Part shown: positions 48,978 through 59,206 of the stretch, piece after piece
How the letters are laid out: each line of letters starts with the position of its first letter
Position numbering within the stretch: position 1 is the first letter of the stretch
DNA from: JBBSBL01 sp963735885
Lineage (GTDB): Bacteria; Actinomycetota; Thermoleophilia; Solirubrobacterales; Solirubrobacteraceae
Length of the DNA stretch: 64,000 nt
Direction: 5' to 3'
Assembly (NCBI GenBank): GCA_963735885.1
Contig: CAVTMP010000007.1
Coordinates: 620,001 to 684,000, forward strand
Program-made: the position numbers and the translations under genes
Notes under the pieces: model-generated
Seen by the model: the letters and a program-made list of their open reading frames with translations, nothing else
Databases searched by the model: none
Told to the model about the DNA's origin: nothing

Positions 48978-50743
48978 GTGGACACCGCCACGCGCCCCGC
49001 CCGTCCCGCCCGGCGCTTCGCCGGCCTCCTGTGGGCCCTCGCGGCCCTCGCCCTCGCCGCGCCGGGCGCGGCCCGGGCCGCCGACATCACGGGCACGTGG
49101 GACATCACCGGGAACCTCGTCGCGCAGCAGTGGACCTTCACCGCGGGCACCGGCACGCTCGCGGGCGAGGGCAAGGGCGGCAGCTACACCTGGCCGATGG
49201 CGGGGACGATCGCCGGGAACGCCGTCAGCGTCACGACGAAGTACCGCGAGACGACCTACACGGCCTACTTCCGCGGCACCGTCTCCGCCGATGGGACCAC
49301 GATGTCCGGCCTGTGGTCGACGAGCCCCAGCGGGCCCGGCCTGTACGAGTGGAGCGCCAAGCGCCGCGGCGCCGGACCGGGGGGCGGGGGCGGGAAGCGC
49401 GCCACCGGCACGCGCGTCTCCTGCAACCGCGGCCCGCTGCCGACCGACGACTTCGCGTGCACCGTCGAGGTCGGGGACGGCGGGTCCTCGCCCACGAACC
49501 CGACCGGCACGGTGACGTTCACCAGCACCCGCGGGAGCTTCCGCTACGGGACCCAATGCACGCTGAAGCCGACGCCCTCGTCCGGGAGCGTGTCCGCCTG
49601 CACGGTGACGTGGATCCCGCCGGTGGGCGGCCTCGAGGCCGGCAACCAGCCGGACCTCGTCGCGAGCTACCCGGGGGACGCCGACCACGCGGCGAGCTCC
49701 GGCGGGACGCAGCCGAAGATCGCGATCGGCTACACCGTCCCCTTCCCGCCGACCGCCGCGGACTGCTCGAAGGCGGCGGCGGACGCGGCGTCGATCGCGA
49801 AGAAGAGGCGCATCCGGCGCGGCCGCGAGCCGCCGCGGCCGCACGCGGCGCTGAACACCTACAACTACTCGACGAAGGACGAGAGCTGGGGCAACTGGCT
49901 CTACTACAACGCGGCGACGTGCAAGAACGGCGCGGCGGGCTGCTCGGCTACGCGGTGAAGGGAACCGGCGTGGGGCTGCCGATCGTCTACAACGGGGCGC
50001 TGCGTTCGACATCGAGCCGGTGACCCGCGTGATGGGCACGACCTGGGGCGAACAATGTCGTGATCCTGCCGACCGGCTTCATCCTCTACAAGGCCGGCGA
50101 GAACATCGTCGAGACGTCCGACAAGGCGCAGAAGGACCCGCCGGACCGCCGCTTCCGCGTGTACGCGAAGGTCAAGCGGACGCCGCGGGTCACGATCCGC
50201 TCGGGCGCGGCCTCTCGCGCGGCGGCGCGGCGGCGCTCGGCCGGCTGCTGCACCGCGCAACTCGCGGCCGCGGCGACCGGGAAGGCGCTCGGCGCCACGA
50301 TCGACAAGGCCGGCGGGGCCCTGAAGGCGAAGAACCGCACGTGGCAGGGCCGTCAGGTCCGGCTCGCGCGGCGCTACGCGACGACGTTCGCCCGCCAGCT
50401 CGGCGCGCTCCCCGGCCTCCGGGCGAAGGCCGCGAGGGCGGTCGGTCGTGCGCCGCAGTTCGCCCGGGCCCCCTCGCGCCGGGCGGTCCTGAAGGCCCAG
50501 GCCAGGGTACGCCGCGACGGCCTGCCGCGCCGGCTCGTGACGCGGCTGAAGCGCCTCGGGTTCGACGCCGCGGACCTGCGGAACCTCCGGCGTGCGGCGG
50601 GGAAGGCGAAGCTCGACGGCGACCTCACGCCGCTGCGCCTGCTCACCGAGCCGAAGGTCGACGACGGCTACCGCGCGAGCGCCTCGTACTTCCGCATCTG
50701 GCTGAACTCGCCGCAGGTCATCGCGGCGTCGCGGCTGAAGTAG
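48978..50743 (+). CDS. Secreted protein with bacterial Ig-like domain (two frameshifts)
   Basis: About 587 residues after two corrections (near 49938 and 50050). Signal peptide FAGLLWALAALALAAPGAAR followed by AADITGTWDITGN, a lipocalin-like beta sheet (residues 30-130), an Ig-like domain with TGTVTFTSTRGSFRY and two Cys pairs, and a C-terminal helical Arg/Ala-rich region ending RIWLNSPQVIAASRLK. I do not recognise the family as a whole. A 128-nt spacer separates it from the PIG-L gene. Confidence 0.65.
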
Positions 50744-50765
50744 CGCGCGGGCGGCTCGACCGGCG

Positions 50766-51845
50766 TCAGCCCTCCGCGGCGCCGGCCTCCCGTGCGGCCG
50801 CCGGCACGTCGCCCGCGTCGACGACCCCGGCGGCCTCCAGCCGCCGCCACAGCGGCGCGTCCTGCCGCGGCGCCGTCTGCGCCAGCGCCCAGGCCCGCAG
50901 GTCGAGATCGGGGGCCGTCCGGGCACCGGCGCTCGCGCGCAGCGCCGCGACCCACTCGTCCACGCCGGCGCAGCGGGTCACCGCGCGGTCCCAGGTCAGC
51001 ACGCCGGACAGCATCGGCGCGATCGTGCGCCGTCCGAGCCGCGCATACTTGACGATCCGCTGCGGGAGGCCGGCGTCGTTGAACGGGTCGCCGGCGCGGA
51101 ACGGGACGATGCCGACGTCGGCACAGAGGATCACCCGGGCCGCGGCCTCGTCGTCCAGGCGGCCGAGCCAGACGAGGTTGGGCAGCGCCCGGCAGACGGC
51201 GAAGTCGGGGTCCGCGCGGCACTCGTCCGGGTGGGTCTCGCCGACGAGCAGGAGCGTGAGCTCCGGCATCGCCTTCGCCACGCCGCGCAGCAGCGCCCAG
51301 TCCACCCGGCGGCCGAGGTGACCGAGCGAGACGGCCACGATCGCCGCCGCGGGGTCCGGGGCCGGGAAGGTGTCGTGCGGCGGCGGTACGACGGCGGCCG
51401 CCCGCCCCGCCTCCCGCTCGAGGTCGGCGAGGGCGTCGCTCGCCGCGAAGGTCCAGTCCGCGCGGTCCGCCGCGGCGGCGTGGAAGGCGGCGAGCCGGTC
51501 CCGGCGTCGCGGCGGGGCGTCGAGCGCGTGGTCGTAGCGGTCCCACAGCGAGTACCAGAGCGCGGCGCGCGGGTGGCGCTCGAGCAGCCCGGCGGCGAGC
51601 GGCCACTGGAGGGGGTGGAACATGACCACGACGCGAAGGTCACCCGCCAGGCGCAGCCGCCGCGCGCTGCCCCGCGCCACGCTCCGCGCGGCCCGCGGCG
51701 GCATCCGCCCGTAGACGCCGTACGGGACGCGCCCGGGCTCGAGCGCGGCGACCCGCGGCGCGCGGAGGAGGTCGCGCGCGAGGTCGCCGAGGATGAACGT
51801 CTCGAGCCGGCGCGGAAGGAGCAGGAGCGCGGTCGGACCGTCCAC
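50766..51845 (-). CDS. Glycosyltransferase, GT-B fold
   Basis: 359 residues. VPYGVYGRMPPRAAR, VVVMFHPLQWPLAAGLLERH, RAALWYSLWDRYDHALDAPP (family of polysaccharide GTs with a WYDxxD-like motif), TFAASDALADLE, IVAVSLGHLGRRVDWALLRG, LTLLLVGET, and the donor-side ADVGIVPFRAGDPFNDAGLP with QRIVKYARLG. It probably adds one sugar in the exopolysaccharide made by the cluster. It is divergent from the flippase. Confidence 0.85.
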   Translation of the reverse strand: MDGPTALLLLPRRLETFILGDLARDLLRAPRVAALEPGRVPYGVYGRMPPRAARSVARGSARRLRLAGDLRVVVMFHPLQWPLAAGLLERHPRAALWYSLWDRYDHALDAPPRRRDRLAAFHAAAADRADWTFAASDALADLEREAGRAAAVVPPPHDTFPAPDPAAAIVAVSLGHLGRRVDWALLRGVAKAMPELTLLLVGETHPDECRADPDFAVCRALPNLVWLGRLDDEAAARVILCADVGIVPFRAGDPFNDAGLPQRIVKYARLGRRTIAPMLSGVLTWDRAVTRCAGVDEWVAALRASAGARTAPDLDLRAWALAQTAPRQDAPLWRRLEAAGVVDAGDVPAAAREAGAAEG

Positions 51846-51903
51846 GCCGGCGGACGCTACCGGCTGCCGCCCGTGCCCACGGCCCGCCGCCCGTCGGCGC
51901 GGG

Positions 51904-51909
51904 TAGCGT
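51904..51909 (+). promoter_or_regulatory. -10 element of the flippase gene
   Basis: TAGCGT ends 10 nt before GTG 51920 in the 74-nt divergent spacer. No Shine-Dalgarno is visible. Confidence 0.35.
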
Positions 51910-51919
51910 CCCCGGCGCC

Positions 51920-53386
51920 GTGTCCGCCTACCTCAAGCGCCTGCTGAGCACGGCGGCGGCCTACCAGGTCGCCGACGTCGTCTCGAAGCCCATCGCCGTC
52001 CTGCTGCTGCCGGTCTACACGCGGAAGCTGACGCGGGCCGACTACGGGACGGCGGAGCTGCTCATCGCGATGGTGATCTTCGGCAGCATCGTCGTGCGGC
52101 TCGGCATCGGCGAGGCCTTCGTCCGCTTCCACTACGAGCAGGCGGACGACGCGGGTCGCAACGCGCTGGCGCGCCGCGCGGTGGGCTTCCTGCTCGCCGT
52201 CTCCAGCGCGGTCGCGCTCCTCCTGCTCGCCTTCGCCGGGCCGCTGTCGGAGGTCGTCCTCGACCGGCGCGACGCGACGCTCTTCTCGATCGCGGTGCTC
52301 GGCCTGTGGGCCTTCTCCAACCTCGAACTGGCCTACGCCCTGCTCCGCGTCGAGGAGCGCAAGCGGGCCTACGCGATCGCCTCGCTCACCAACGTGCTGC
52401 TGACGGTCGCCCTGACGGTGTGGCTCGTCGTGTTCCGCGACGAGGGCGCGCGCGGCCTGCTGCTCGGCAACTACGCGGCCTCGACGGTCGTCCTCCTCGG
52501 CCTCTGGTGGGCGCTGCGCGGGCGCCTCGTGCCGCGCGGCGCCCCCGCGCACGATCTCGGCACGCTGCTGCGCTTCGGCCTGCCGACGGTGCCGGCCGAC
52601 GCGAGCGTCTTCGCGCTGAACCTCGTCGACCGCTGGTACCTCTTCCACCAGCAGGGCGCGGCGTCCGCCGGGCTCTACTCGCTGGCGGTGAAGCTCGCGG
52701 GCGTGGTCGTGTTCGCGGTGCGCGGCTTCCAGTACGCCTGGCCGCCGCTCGCCTACTCGGTGACCGACGACGACGAGGCGCGGCGCGTCTACGCCTTCGT
52801 CACGACGTACTACGTGCTCGTCACCGGCGTCGTCGTCGCCGGCCTGGCGCTGCTCGGGCGCTGGCTCGTCCGCCTGCTCGCCGCGCCCTCCTACTTCCCG
52901 GCCTACGAGGCGATCCCGTGGGTCGCGCTCGGCTGGGCGCTCTACGGTCTCTTCCTCATCTTCGTCGTGATCGCGGGCCGGGCGCGCGTCACCACGCGCA
53001 ACTTCCCGGCGGCGCTCGCCGGCCTGGCGGTCAACGTCGTCCTGCTGGTGGCGCTCGTCCCGCCGCTCGGCATCGCGGGCGCCGGCGTCGCGCTCGCGGG
53101 CGCCTACGTCGTGATGCTCGTGGTCATGCGCCTGCTCACGCGAGGGCTCTTCGTCGTGCCGATCGAGTGGGGCCGGATCGCCCACGTCGTCGCCGTGGCC
53201 GGGGGGGTCGCGGTGGCCGGCGATCTGCTGCTGCCCACCTCGGGCGCCGTGGGCCTCGCGGCGCGCCTCGTGGCGCTCGCCGCCGTGCCGCTCCTCCTGG
53301 TCGTCACCCGGTTCTTCCGCCCCGAGGAGGTCGCGCAGATCAGGGGCCTGGCTCGCCGGGCGCGCCCGGCGCGCGGTGGCGGTTGA
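51920..53386 (+). CDS. Oligosaccharide flippase (Wzx-like, MOP superfamily)
   Basis: 488 residues with 12-14 hydrophobic segments. The N-terminus YLKRLLSTAAAYQVADVVSK with LPVYTRKLTRADYGTAELL is the standard Wzx/MATE opening; LRFGLPTVPADASVFALNLV, DRWYLFHQQGAASAGLYSLA and VKLAGVVVFAVRGFQYAWPP follow. Moves undecaprenyl-linked oligosaccharide across the membrane. It converges on the GT2 gene with 47 nt overlap. Confidence 0.93.
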   Translation: MSAYLKRLLSTAAAYQVADVVSKPIAVLLLPVYTRKLTRADYGTAELLIAMVIFGSIVVRLGIGEAFVRFHYEQADDAGRNALARRAVGFLLAVSSAVALLLLAFAGPLSEVVLDRRDATLFSIAVLGLWAFSNLELAYALLRVEERKRAYAIASLTNVLLTVALTVWLVVFRDEGARGLLLGNYAASTVVLLGLWWALRGRLVPRGAPAHDLGTLLRFGLPTVPADASVFALNLVDRWYLFHQQGAASAGLYSLAVKLAGVVVFAVRGFQYAWPPLAYSVTDDDEARRVYAFVTTYYVLVTGVVVAGLALLGRWLVRLLAAPSYFPAYEAIPWVALGWALYGLFLIFVVIAGRARVTTRNFPAALAGLAVNVVLLVALVPPLGIAGAGVALAGAYVVMLVVMRLLTRGLFVVPIEWGRIAHVVAVAGGVAVAGDLLLPTSGAVGLAARLVALAAVPLLLVVTRFFRPEEVAQIRGLARRARPARGGG

Positions 53387-54314
53387 ACCGCTCGGCGGCC
53401 TCGCGCAGCCCCTCGCCGCGCGCGGGGTGCAGGGTCGCGGCGACGTGGCGGCGGTAGCGGACGGCGTCGTGGCCGGGCAGCACGGTCGCGGCGAGGGCGC
53501 GCACCGCGTAGGCCCAGGCGGTGAGCAGGCGGACGGCGAGCGCGGTGGCGCGTCCGTGGTGGGTGCGCAGGTAGCGCTCGCGCCCGCGGGCCATCTCCAC
53601 GATGCGCCGCTCGGGCACCTCGCCCGTCGAGAGCTGCTCGTGGTGGACGGCCTCCGCGGCGGGCACGTACAGCGTGGCCCAGCCGGCGTCGCGCAGGCGC
53701 CGGCAGAAGTCGACCTCGTCGGAGTACACGAAGTACGCCGGGTCGAGCCAGCCGACCCCCGCGGCCGCCTCGCGCCGCACCAGCAGCGCGGCCGACTGCG
53801 CCCAGTCGACCTCGCGGGTGCTCGTCCCGGTGCTCTGCACGGTGAGCCGGCGGTGGAGGAAGAGCGCCCCGGACAGCGCCGTGCCGAGCCCGGGGAAGCG
53901 CCACGCCGACGGATAGGGGACGCCGGCCGGGGTGAGCAGCCGGGCGCCGGCCGCGCCCGCGCCGGAGTGCGCGTCGAGCGCGTCGCGCAGCGCCGCGGTG
54001 GCCCCGGGACGGAGCTCGGCGTCCTCGTTGAGCAGCAGCGCGAAGCGGCCGCGCGCCCGCTCCAGGAGCAGGCTGTCGTTCGCCGCCTTCCCCGTGCGGC
54101 GGTCGAGCGCCACGACCTCGTCGACGGCCGGGTGGGCGCGCGCCGCGGCGGCCGAGCCGTCGGTCGAGGCGTTGTCGAGCACCAGCGCCTCGGTGGCGAA
54201 GGGGACGGCCGCGCGCTCCCGCGCGACGGCGTCGAGGCAGGCGAGCAGCAGCTCGCGCTGCTCGGTCTTGACGATGCAGTAGGTGACCTCGACGTCGCAC
54301 CGGACCGCCATCAT
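53340..54314 (-). CDS. Glycosyltransferase family 2
   Basis: 324 residues. GT-A motifs: VTYCIVKTEQRELLLACLDA, EALVLDNASTDGSAAAARA, RFALLLNEDAELRPGATAAL (acidic donor motif) and LDPAYFVYSDEVDFCRRLRD (catalytic-base region), as in rhamnosyltransferases. ATG 54314 or 54311 begins only about 13 nt from the divergent GT4 start. Confidence 0.9.
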   Translation of the reverse strand: MMAVRCDVEVTYCIVKTEQRELLLACLDAVARERAAVPFATEALVLDNASTDGSAAAARAHPAVDEVVALDRRTGKAANDSLLLERARGRFALLLNEDAELRPGATAALRDALDAHSGAGAAGARLLTPAGVPYPSAWRFPGLGTALSGALFLHRRLTVQSTGTSTREVDWAQSAALLVRREAAAGVGWLDPAYFVYSDEVDFCRRLRDAGWATLYVPAAEAVHHEQLSTGEVPERRIVEMARGRERYLRTHHGRATALAVRLLTAWAYAVRALAATVLPGHDAVRYRRHVAATLHPARGEGLREAAERFNRHRAPGAPGEPGP

Positions 54315-54326
54315 GCCGCGCGTGCG

Positions 54327-55456
54327 GTGCGCGTCCACGTCGTCGACCCCTCGGCGTACACGCCGCCCTACGACCACGCGCTCTGCGCGGCGCTCGCCCG
54401 TGCCGGCGCCGACGTCGACGCTCCTCACGAGCCGCTTCGGCTACGGCGAGGTCCCGCCCGCGGAGGGCTACGCCGTCGCGAGCCCTTCTACCGGCCGCCA
54501 GCCGGGCGCGCCGGGGTCGCGCGCCGCGCCGCGCCGCCAAGCTGGCCGCAGCACGTCCCGGACATGCTGCGCTACCGCCGCGCCGCGCGCGAGCGCCGAC
54601 GTCGTGCACTTCCAGTGGCTCGACCGTGCAGCCGCTCGACGTCCACCTGCTGCCGCGCGCGCGGCCCGTCGTCCTGACCGCCCACGACGTGCTGCCGCGC
54701 GAGCCGCGGCCCGGGCAGCGGCGCGCCCAGCGCCGGCTGTACGCGCGCGTCGACGCGGTCGTCGTGCACTCCGAGCACGGGCGCGACCGCCTGGTCGGCG
54801 AGCTCGGGCTCGGAGCCGGACGCGTCACGTGATCCCGCACGGCGCCTTCGCGCACCTCGCCGCGCCGCGCGCGACCCGCGCCGCTGCCGGCGGAGCTCGC
54901 CGCGGTCGAGGGCCCGGTCGTGCTGTTCTTCGGCCTGCTGCGCCCCTACAAGGGCATCGACGTGCTGCTGCGAGGCCTGGCGCGGGATCGGCGGACGCCG
55001 AGCTGTGGATCGTCGGCATGCCGCGGATGGACATCGCGCCGCTGCGCGCCGCCGCGCCGCCCGGCGTGCGGCTTCGTGCCGCGCTTCGTCGCCGACGCCG
55101 AGCTGCCCGGCGTTCTTCCGCCGCGCCGACCTCGTCGTGCTGCCCTACCGCGAGATCGACCAGTCCGGGGTGCTGTTCGACCGCGCTGGCGTTCGGGACG
55201 CCGCTGCTGCTCAGCGACGTCGGCGGCTTCCCCGAGGTCGCCGCGACGGGCGCCGCGCGCAGCTCGTGCCGCCCGGCGACCCGACGCGCTGCGCGCGGCG
55301 CTGCGCGCGCTGCTCGGCGACCCGGCGCGGCGGCGAGCGCGCTGGCGGCGCGGCCGGCCCGCGCGGCGGCCGCGGCCGGCACGTACTCCTGGGACGCCGC
55401 GCGCGCGGCACCACCTCGCGCTCTACGGCATCGCTGGCCGGCGATCCGCGCCGTGA
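54327..55456 (+). CDS. Glycosyltransferase family 4 (heavily frame-broken)
   Basis: About 370 residues spread over all three frames with a break every 50-100 nt. Recognisable in order: VRVHVVDPSAYTPPYDHALC, TSRFGYGEVPPAEGYAV, QHVPDMLRYRRAA, VHFQWL, PVVLTAHDVLP, DAVVVHSEHGRDRLVGELGL, VIPHGAFAHLA, VVLFFGLLRPYKGIDVLLRG, AELWIVGMPRMDIAPLRAAA, DLVVLPYREIDQSGVLF and TPLLLSDVGGFPEVA. That is a complete GT-B retaining transferase. Its stop overlaps the next GTG. Confidence 0.8.
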
Positions 55457-56613
55457 CCGCGCTCGCGATCGCCTTCTGGGTCTGCGGCCGGCCTGCTCGT
55501 CTACGCGCAGGTCGGCTACGGGCTGCTGCTGGCCGCGCTCGCGCGCGTGCGCGGCGTCCGGCGCCGCGCCGTCGCGGCGCCGGACGCGGGCGCTGCCCAT
55601 CGGTCTCGCTGATCGTCGCCGCCTACGCCGAGGCAGACGGTGATCGCGGCGAAGGTCGCCAACGCCCTCGCGCTCGACTACCCGCGCGACGCGGCTCGAG
55701 GTCATCGTCGCCTGCGACGGCTCCGACCGACGCGCACCGCCGGCGCGCGCGCGCGCGGCCGGCGCCGACGTCGTGCTCGAGCTGCCGCGCGGCGGCAAGG
55801 TCCGCGCGCAGGACGCCGCCGTCGCAGCGCGCGCCGCGGCGAGATCGTCGCCTTCTCCGACGCCAACGCGCTGTGGGAGCCCGACGCGCTGCGCGCGCTC
55901 GTCGCCGCCGTTCGCCGACCCGCGCGTCGGCTACGTCTGCGGGCAGGTGCGCTTCGTCAACGACGCGGGCGGCACCAACCAGGAGGGCCTCTACTGGCGC
56001 TACGAGATGGCGGCTGCGCGGCGCTGGAGTCGCGGCTGCGCTCGGTCACCGCCGGCAACGGCGCGATCTACGCGACCCGCCGCGAGGCCTACCTCGTGGT
56101 CGACCCGGTCATGGGCCACGACCTCTCGTTCCCGTTCAACATGGTCAAGCGCGGCTGGCGCGCGGTCTACGCGCCGGCGCGCGCGGGCGAGCGAGAAGAT
56201 GGTCCCGACGATCGAGGGCGAGTTCGCGCGCAAGCGGCGGATGATGAGCCACGCCTGGCCGATCGTCCTGCGCGGCGGCATGCTCTCGCCGCGCGGCTAC
56301 CCGCCGCTCTACGCGCTGATGATCCTCTCGCCACCGCGTGCTGCGCTACGCGACGCCGTTCCTGCACCTCGCTCGCGCTCGCGGCGAGCATCGCCCTGGT
56401 CGCGATCGGGGCGGGCGCGGTGTACGTCGTCGCGCTCGCGCTGCAGGTCGCGCTGCTCGCCGCGGCGCTGCTCGCGCGCGGCCGTCCGCGCGCGCGCCGC
56501 TGCTGGTCGCGCGCTACTACGTGCTGACCACGGCCTCGCTCGCCGCCGGGCTGTGGGACTGGCTGCGCCACGGCACGCCGGCGGGCTGGGAGCCGCCGGA
56601 GGGGACGCGCTGA
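55453..56613 (+). CDS. Glycosyltransferase family 2, membrane-bound (frame-broken)
   Basis: About 385 residues. N-terminal helix (VTALAIAFWVCG...LLVYAQVGYGLLLAAL), then SVSLIVAAYAE, VIVACDGS, GEIVAFSDANALWEPDALRA (donor Asp), VGYVCGQVRFVNDAGGTNQE, RSVTAGNGAIYATRREAYLV, GHDLSFPFNMVKRGWRAVYA and FARKRRMMSHAWPIVLRGGM (QxxRW-like), with three C-terminal helices. Processive or polymerising exopolysaccharide transferase is likely. The stop overlaps the next ATG (TGATG). Confidence 0.82.
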
Positions 56614-57218
56614 TGGCGCCGCCGCGCCCTGGACCTGCGTCGTCGCGCGGCGCTCGGGCTCGGTCGCTGCGCCGCTCCGCTCGTCGCGCTCGCTGGCGCT
56701 GCGGCGATCCGCCTCGAGTCGCCCGGGCACCCGATCTACCGCCAGCGCCGCGTCGGGCGCGGACGGGCGCGCCGTTCGACGATCGTACAAGCTGCGCACG
56801 ATGGTCGCCGGGCGCCGAGCACATGGGGGCGGGGCTCGCCGTCGACGAGGGCGACCCGCGCATCACGCGCGTCGGCGCGCTGCTGCGCCGCACCTCGCTC
56901 GACGAGCTGCCGAACCTCGTGCAACGTGCTGCGCGGCGAGATGTCGATCGTCGGCCCGCGCCCGACGGTCCCGGTGCCAGGTCGAGCAGTACACCGAGCG
57001 CCAGCGCGGGCGCCTCGCGGTCAAGCCCGGGATCACCGGCTGGGCGCAGGTCAACGGCCGCGCCTCGCTGCCGTGGCCCGAGCGCATCGAGCTCGACCTC
57101 TGGTACGTCGAGCACCGCTCGCTCGCGCTCGACCTGCGGATCCTCGCCCGCACGGCCGCGGATGGTGCTGGGCGGGCACGGCCTCTACAAGGGCGAGACC
57201 GGGGGCTGGGGGCGCTGA
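56613..57218 (+). CDS. Initiating sugar transferase (WcaJ/PglC-like), frame-broken
   Basis: About 200 residues. HPIYRQRRVG, YKLRTMVAGAEHMG, DPRITRVGALLRRTSLDELP, NVLRGEMSIVGPRPTVPV, QYTERQRGRLAVKPGITGWA and QVNGRASLPWPERIELDLWY are the bacterial sugar transferase signatures, including the D-E-L-P and G-P-R-P motifs. Transfers a phospho-sugar to undecaprenyl phosphate. The single short helix near the N-terminus and small size fit the monotopic PglC type. Extra bases at 56922 and 56980 are clear examples of the indels. Confidence 0.88.
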   Translation: MAPPRPGPASSRGARARSLRRSARRARWRCGDPPRVARAPDLPPAPRRARTGAPFDDRTSCARWSPGAEHMGAGLAVDEGDPRITRVGALLRRTSLDELPNLVQRAARRDVDRRPAPDGPGARSSSTPSASAGASRSSPGSPAGRRSTAAPRCRGPSASSSTSGTSSTARSRSTCGSSPARPRMVLGGHGLYKGETGGWGR

Positions 57219-57252
57219 GGCGGCCGCCGCTCCCCGACGCCGGGCCGCCGGC

Positions 57253-58249
57253 ATGCTGCTGACCGGCGTCGGCAAGCGCTACGACATCGTCTCGGCGTTC
57301 GCGCCAGCACACGCACGCGTCGTCGCCGCGGACCCCAACCCGCTCGCGCCCGGCGCAGTACGCCGCCCACGTCCGCACGCGCGGTGCCGCGGATCGACGA
57401 CCCCGGCTACGTGCCGGCGCTCGCGGCGCTGTGCGCCGAGCCACGGCGTCGGCGCCGTGGTCCCGCTGACCGACCTCGACATCGAGGTGCTGGCCCACGC
57501 CCGCGCCGAGGGCGCTGCTGCCGGCGCTCGTGCCCGATCCCGAGGTCGCCGCCGCGACCTACGACAAGTACGAGACGCACCTGCTGCTCGAGCGGCTCGG
57601 GCTGCCCTCGCCGCCGACCGTGCTGCCCGGGCGAGCCGCGTCGCGAGCCTACCCGGTGATGGTCAAGCCGCGCCAGGGCTCGGGCGCCCGCTCGATCCAC
57701 CCGGCCCACGACGCCGCGGCAGGCCGCGCTTCTTCTCGCGCTACGTCGACGAGCCGGTGATGGTGCAGCGGCTGATGGACGGGCCGGAGTTCTCGATCGA
57801 CTGCCTCTGCGACCCCGACGGCCGCTGCCTGAACGCGATCCCGCGCACGATGCTCGAGTCGCGCGGCGGCGAGTCGATCAAGGGCACGGTGATCGACGAC
57901 CGCGAGCTGGTCGACCTCGGCCGCGCGCGTCGTGGAGGCGCTCGGCGTGCGCGGCCCGTGCACCGTGCAGGCGTTCCGCGACCGCGAGATCGGGCTCGGC
58001 ATCACCGACGTCAACACCCGCTTCGGCGGCGCCTTCCCGGCGCCGGTCGTACGCCGCGCTGCCCGGGCCGCACCTACCCGGAGCTGATCGTGCGCGATGG
58101 CGCGCGGGGAGCGGATCGAGCCGCACGTCGGCGAGTTCCGCGCCGGCGGCACGTTCACGCGCTACTTCTGGCAGCTCGAGCTCGACGCGGAGATGCGGCC
58201 GACCGGCCGCGACATCGTCGACCCGCCGGGCCCGCCGGCGCCGCGCTGA
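57253..58249 (+). CDS. ATP-grasp carboxylate-amine ligase (frame-broken)
   Basis: About 330 residues. MLLTGVGKRYDIVSAFA, VPLTDLDIEVLAHAR, VAAATYDKYETHLLLERLGL, YPVMVKPRQGSGARSIHPA (ATP-binding Lys), FFSRYVDEPVMVQRLMDGPE, FSIDCLCDPDGRCLNAIPRT and TVQAFRDREIGLGITDVNTR (E-x-N metal motif). It resembles CarB-like ligases found in capsule loci, which may attach an amino acid or amide to a glycan or its precursor. Substrate unknown. Last gene of the cluster. Confidence 0.82.
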
Positions 58250-58334
58250 GCCGGGGGAGGCCGACCCCGCGCCGACCCGGCCCGCGCCGCGCCCGCGCCC
58301 GGGGCCCGACCGCCGACCCCGCCCGGTCGGCGCC

Positions 58335-59048
58335 CTACTCCGGCTGGGGGATGTACTCGGGGGCCTTGAGCGTGTAGGTCTCGCGGAAGGCGCGGATGGC
58401 GTCGAACACGCCGGGATCGAAGCGCGGGCAGGCGAGGAGGTGGCCCCACGCGGTCGCGGCGACGGCGTAGGGCATGTTCGTCGGGTTCTCGAACAGCTGG
58501 AGGTACTCGCCGCCCCCGTAGCTCCCGACCGACTCGTTGAACAGGGTGGCGAGCTGGCCGACCTCGCGCCTCGGCGTGCCCGGCCGGTACTGGATCTGGA
58601 TGCGGCCGTGCTCGAGCGAGTGGACGAGCTGCTCCTTCGGCGGAGCGCCCTGGCCGGAGTAGTCGCCGTCGGACGCCGGCGTCGGGTTGTGGTTGCCGAA
58701 GGTCGGCGGGTTCGTCTTGTAGGCGACCTTCGCGGTCGTGTGGCTGCGGAACCGGTTGGCCTGCGGGTAGCTGCGGACGGTGCACCCGGCGGCGCGGGCG
58801 GCCGTGGCGAGGTCGGTGACCTTGCGCGCCGGGATGGCGACCTCCCCGGCTCCGCTGCCGCCCGCGGGCTTGGACGAGTCGCCGCCGGAGACGACCGCGA
58901 CGACGAGGGCGATCGCCGCCGCGGCCACGACCGCGCCGGCGAGCCCGAGCCGCAGCCGCCGCGCACGGGCGGTGGCGCGGGCGGCCTCCGCCTCCTGCGC
59001 CTGCCGCTCACGGCGGCGACGCTCCTTCTCCTCGGCCCGGCTCGCCAT
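58335..59048 (-). CDS. DUF3105 membrane-anchored protein
   Basis: 237 residues. A basic N-terminus RAEEKERRRRERQAQEAEAA, helix LGLAGAVVAAAAIALVVAVV at about 33-55, then the DUF3105 domain: YKTNPPTFGNHNPTPASDGD, LVHSLEHGRIQIQYRPG (the conserved HSLEHG motif, probably metal-binding) and LFENPTNMPYAVAATAWGHL. Extracytoplasmic, function unknown. Confidence 0.92.
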   Translation of the reverse strand: MASRAEEKERRRRERQAQEAEAARATARARRLRLGLAGAVVAAAAIALVVAVVSGGDSSKPAGGSGAGEVAIPARKVTDLATAARAAGCTVRSYPQANRFRSHTTAKVAYKTNPPTFGNHNPTPASDGDYSGQGAPPKEQLVHSLEHGRIQIQYRPGTPRREVGQLATLFNESVGSYGGGEYLQLFENPTNMPYAVAATAWGHLLACPRFDPGVFDAIRAFRETYTLKAPEYIPQPE

Positions 59049-59057
59049 CGGCCGGGA

Positions 59058-59063
59058 AGGCTA
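59058..59063 (-). promoter_or_regulatory. -10 element of the DUF3105 gene
   Basis: TAGCCT on the minus strand ends 9 nt before ATG 59048; the start is probably leaderless or nearly so. Confidence 0.35.
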
Positions 59064-59206
59064 GATGGTCGGGTCGGCGAGCGCCGGGTCGCAATCCGCG
59101 CTGGAGGCACGAACGGCGCATCGAGGATCGTCCTGGGGCGTCCCGCCTCGCCCGTCCGCCGTCCGCCGTCCGACCGGCCGACCGGCCGCCCCGCGCGCCC
59201 GGCCGA

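Noticed and set aside
54327..58249. The glycan genes as true pseudogenes
   Set aside because: No premature stops or lost motifs apart from the shifts; every catalytic motif is intact. Recent sequencing or assembly error fits better.
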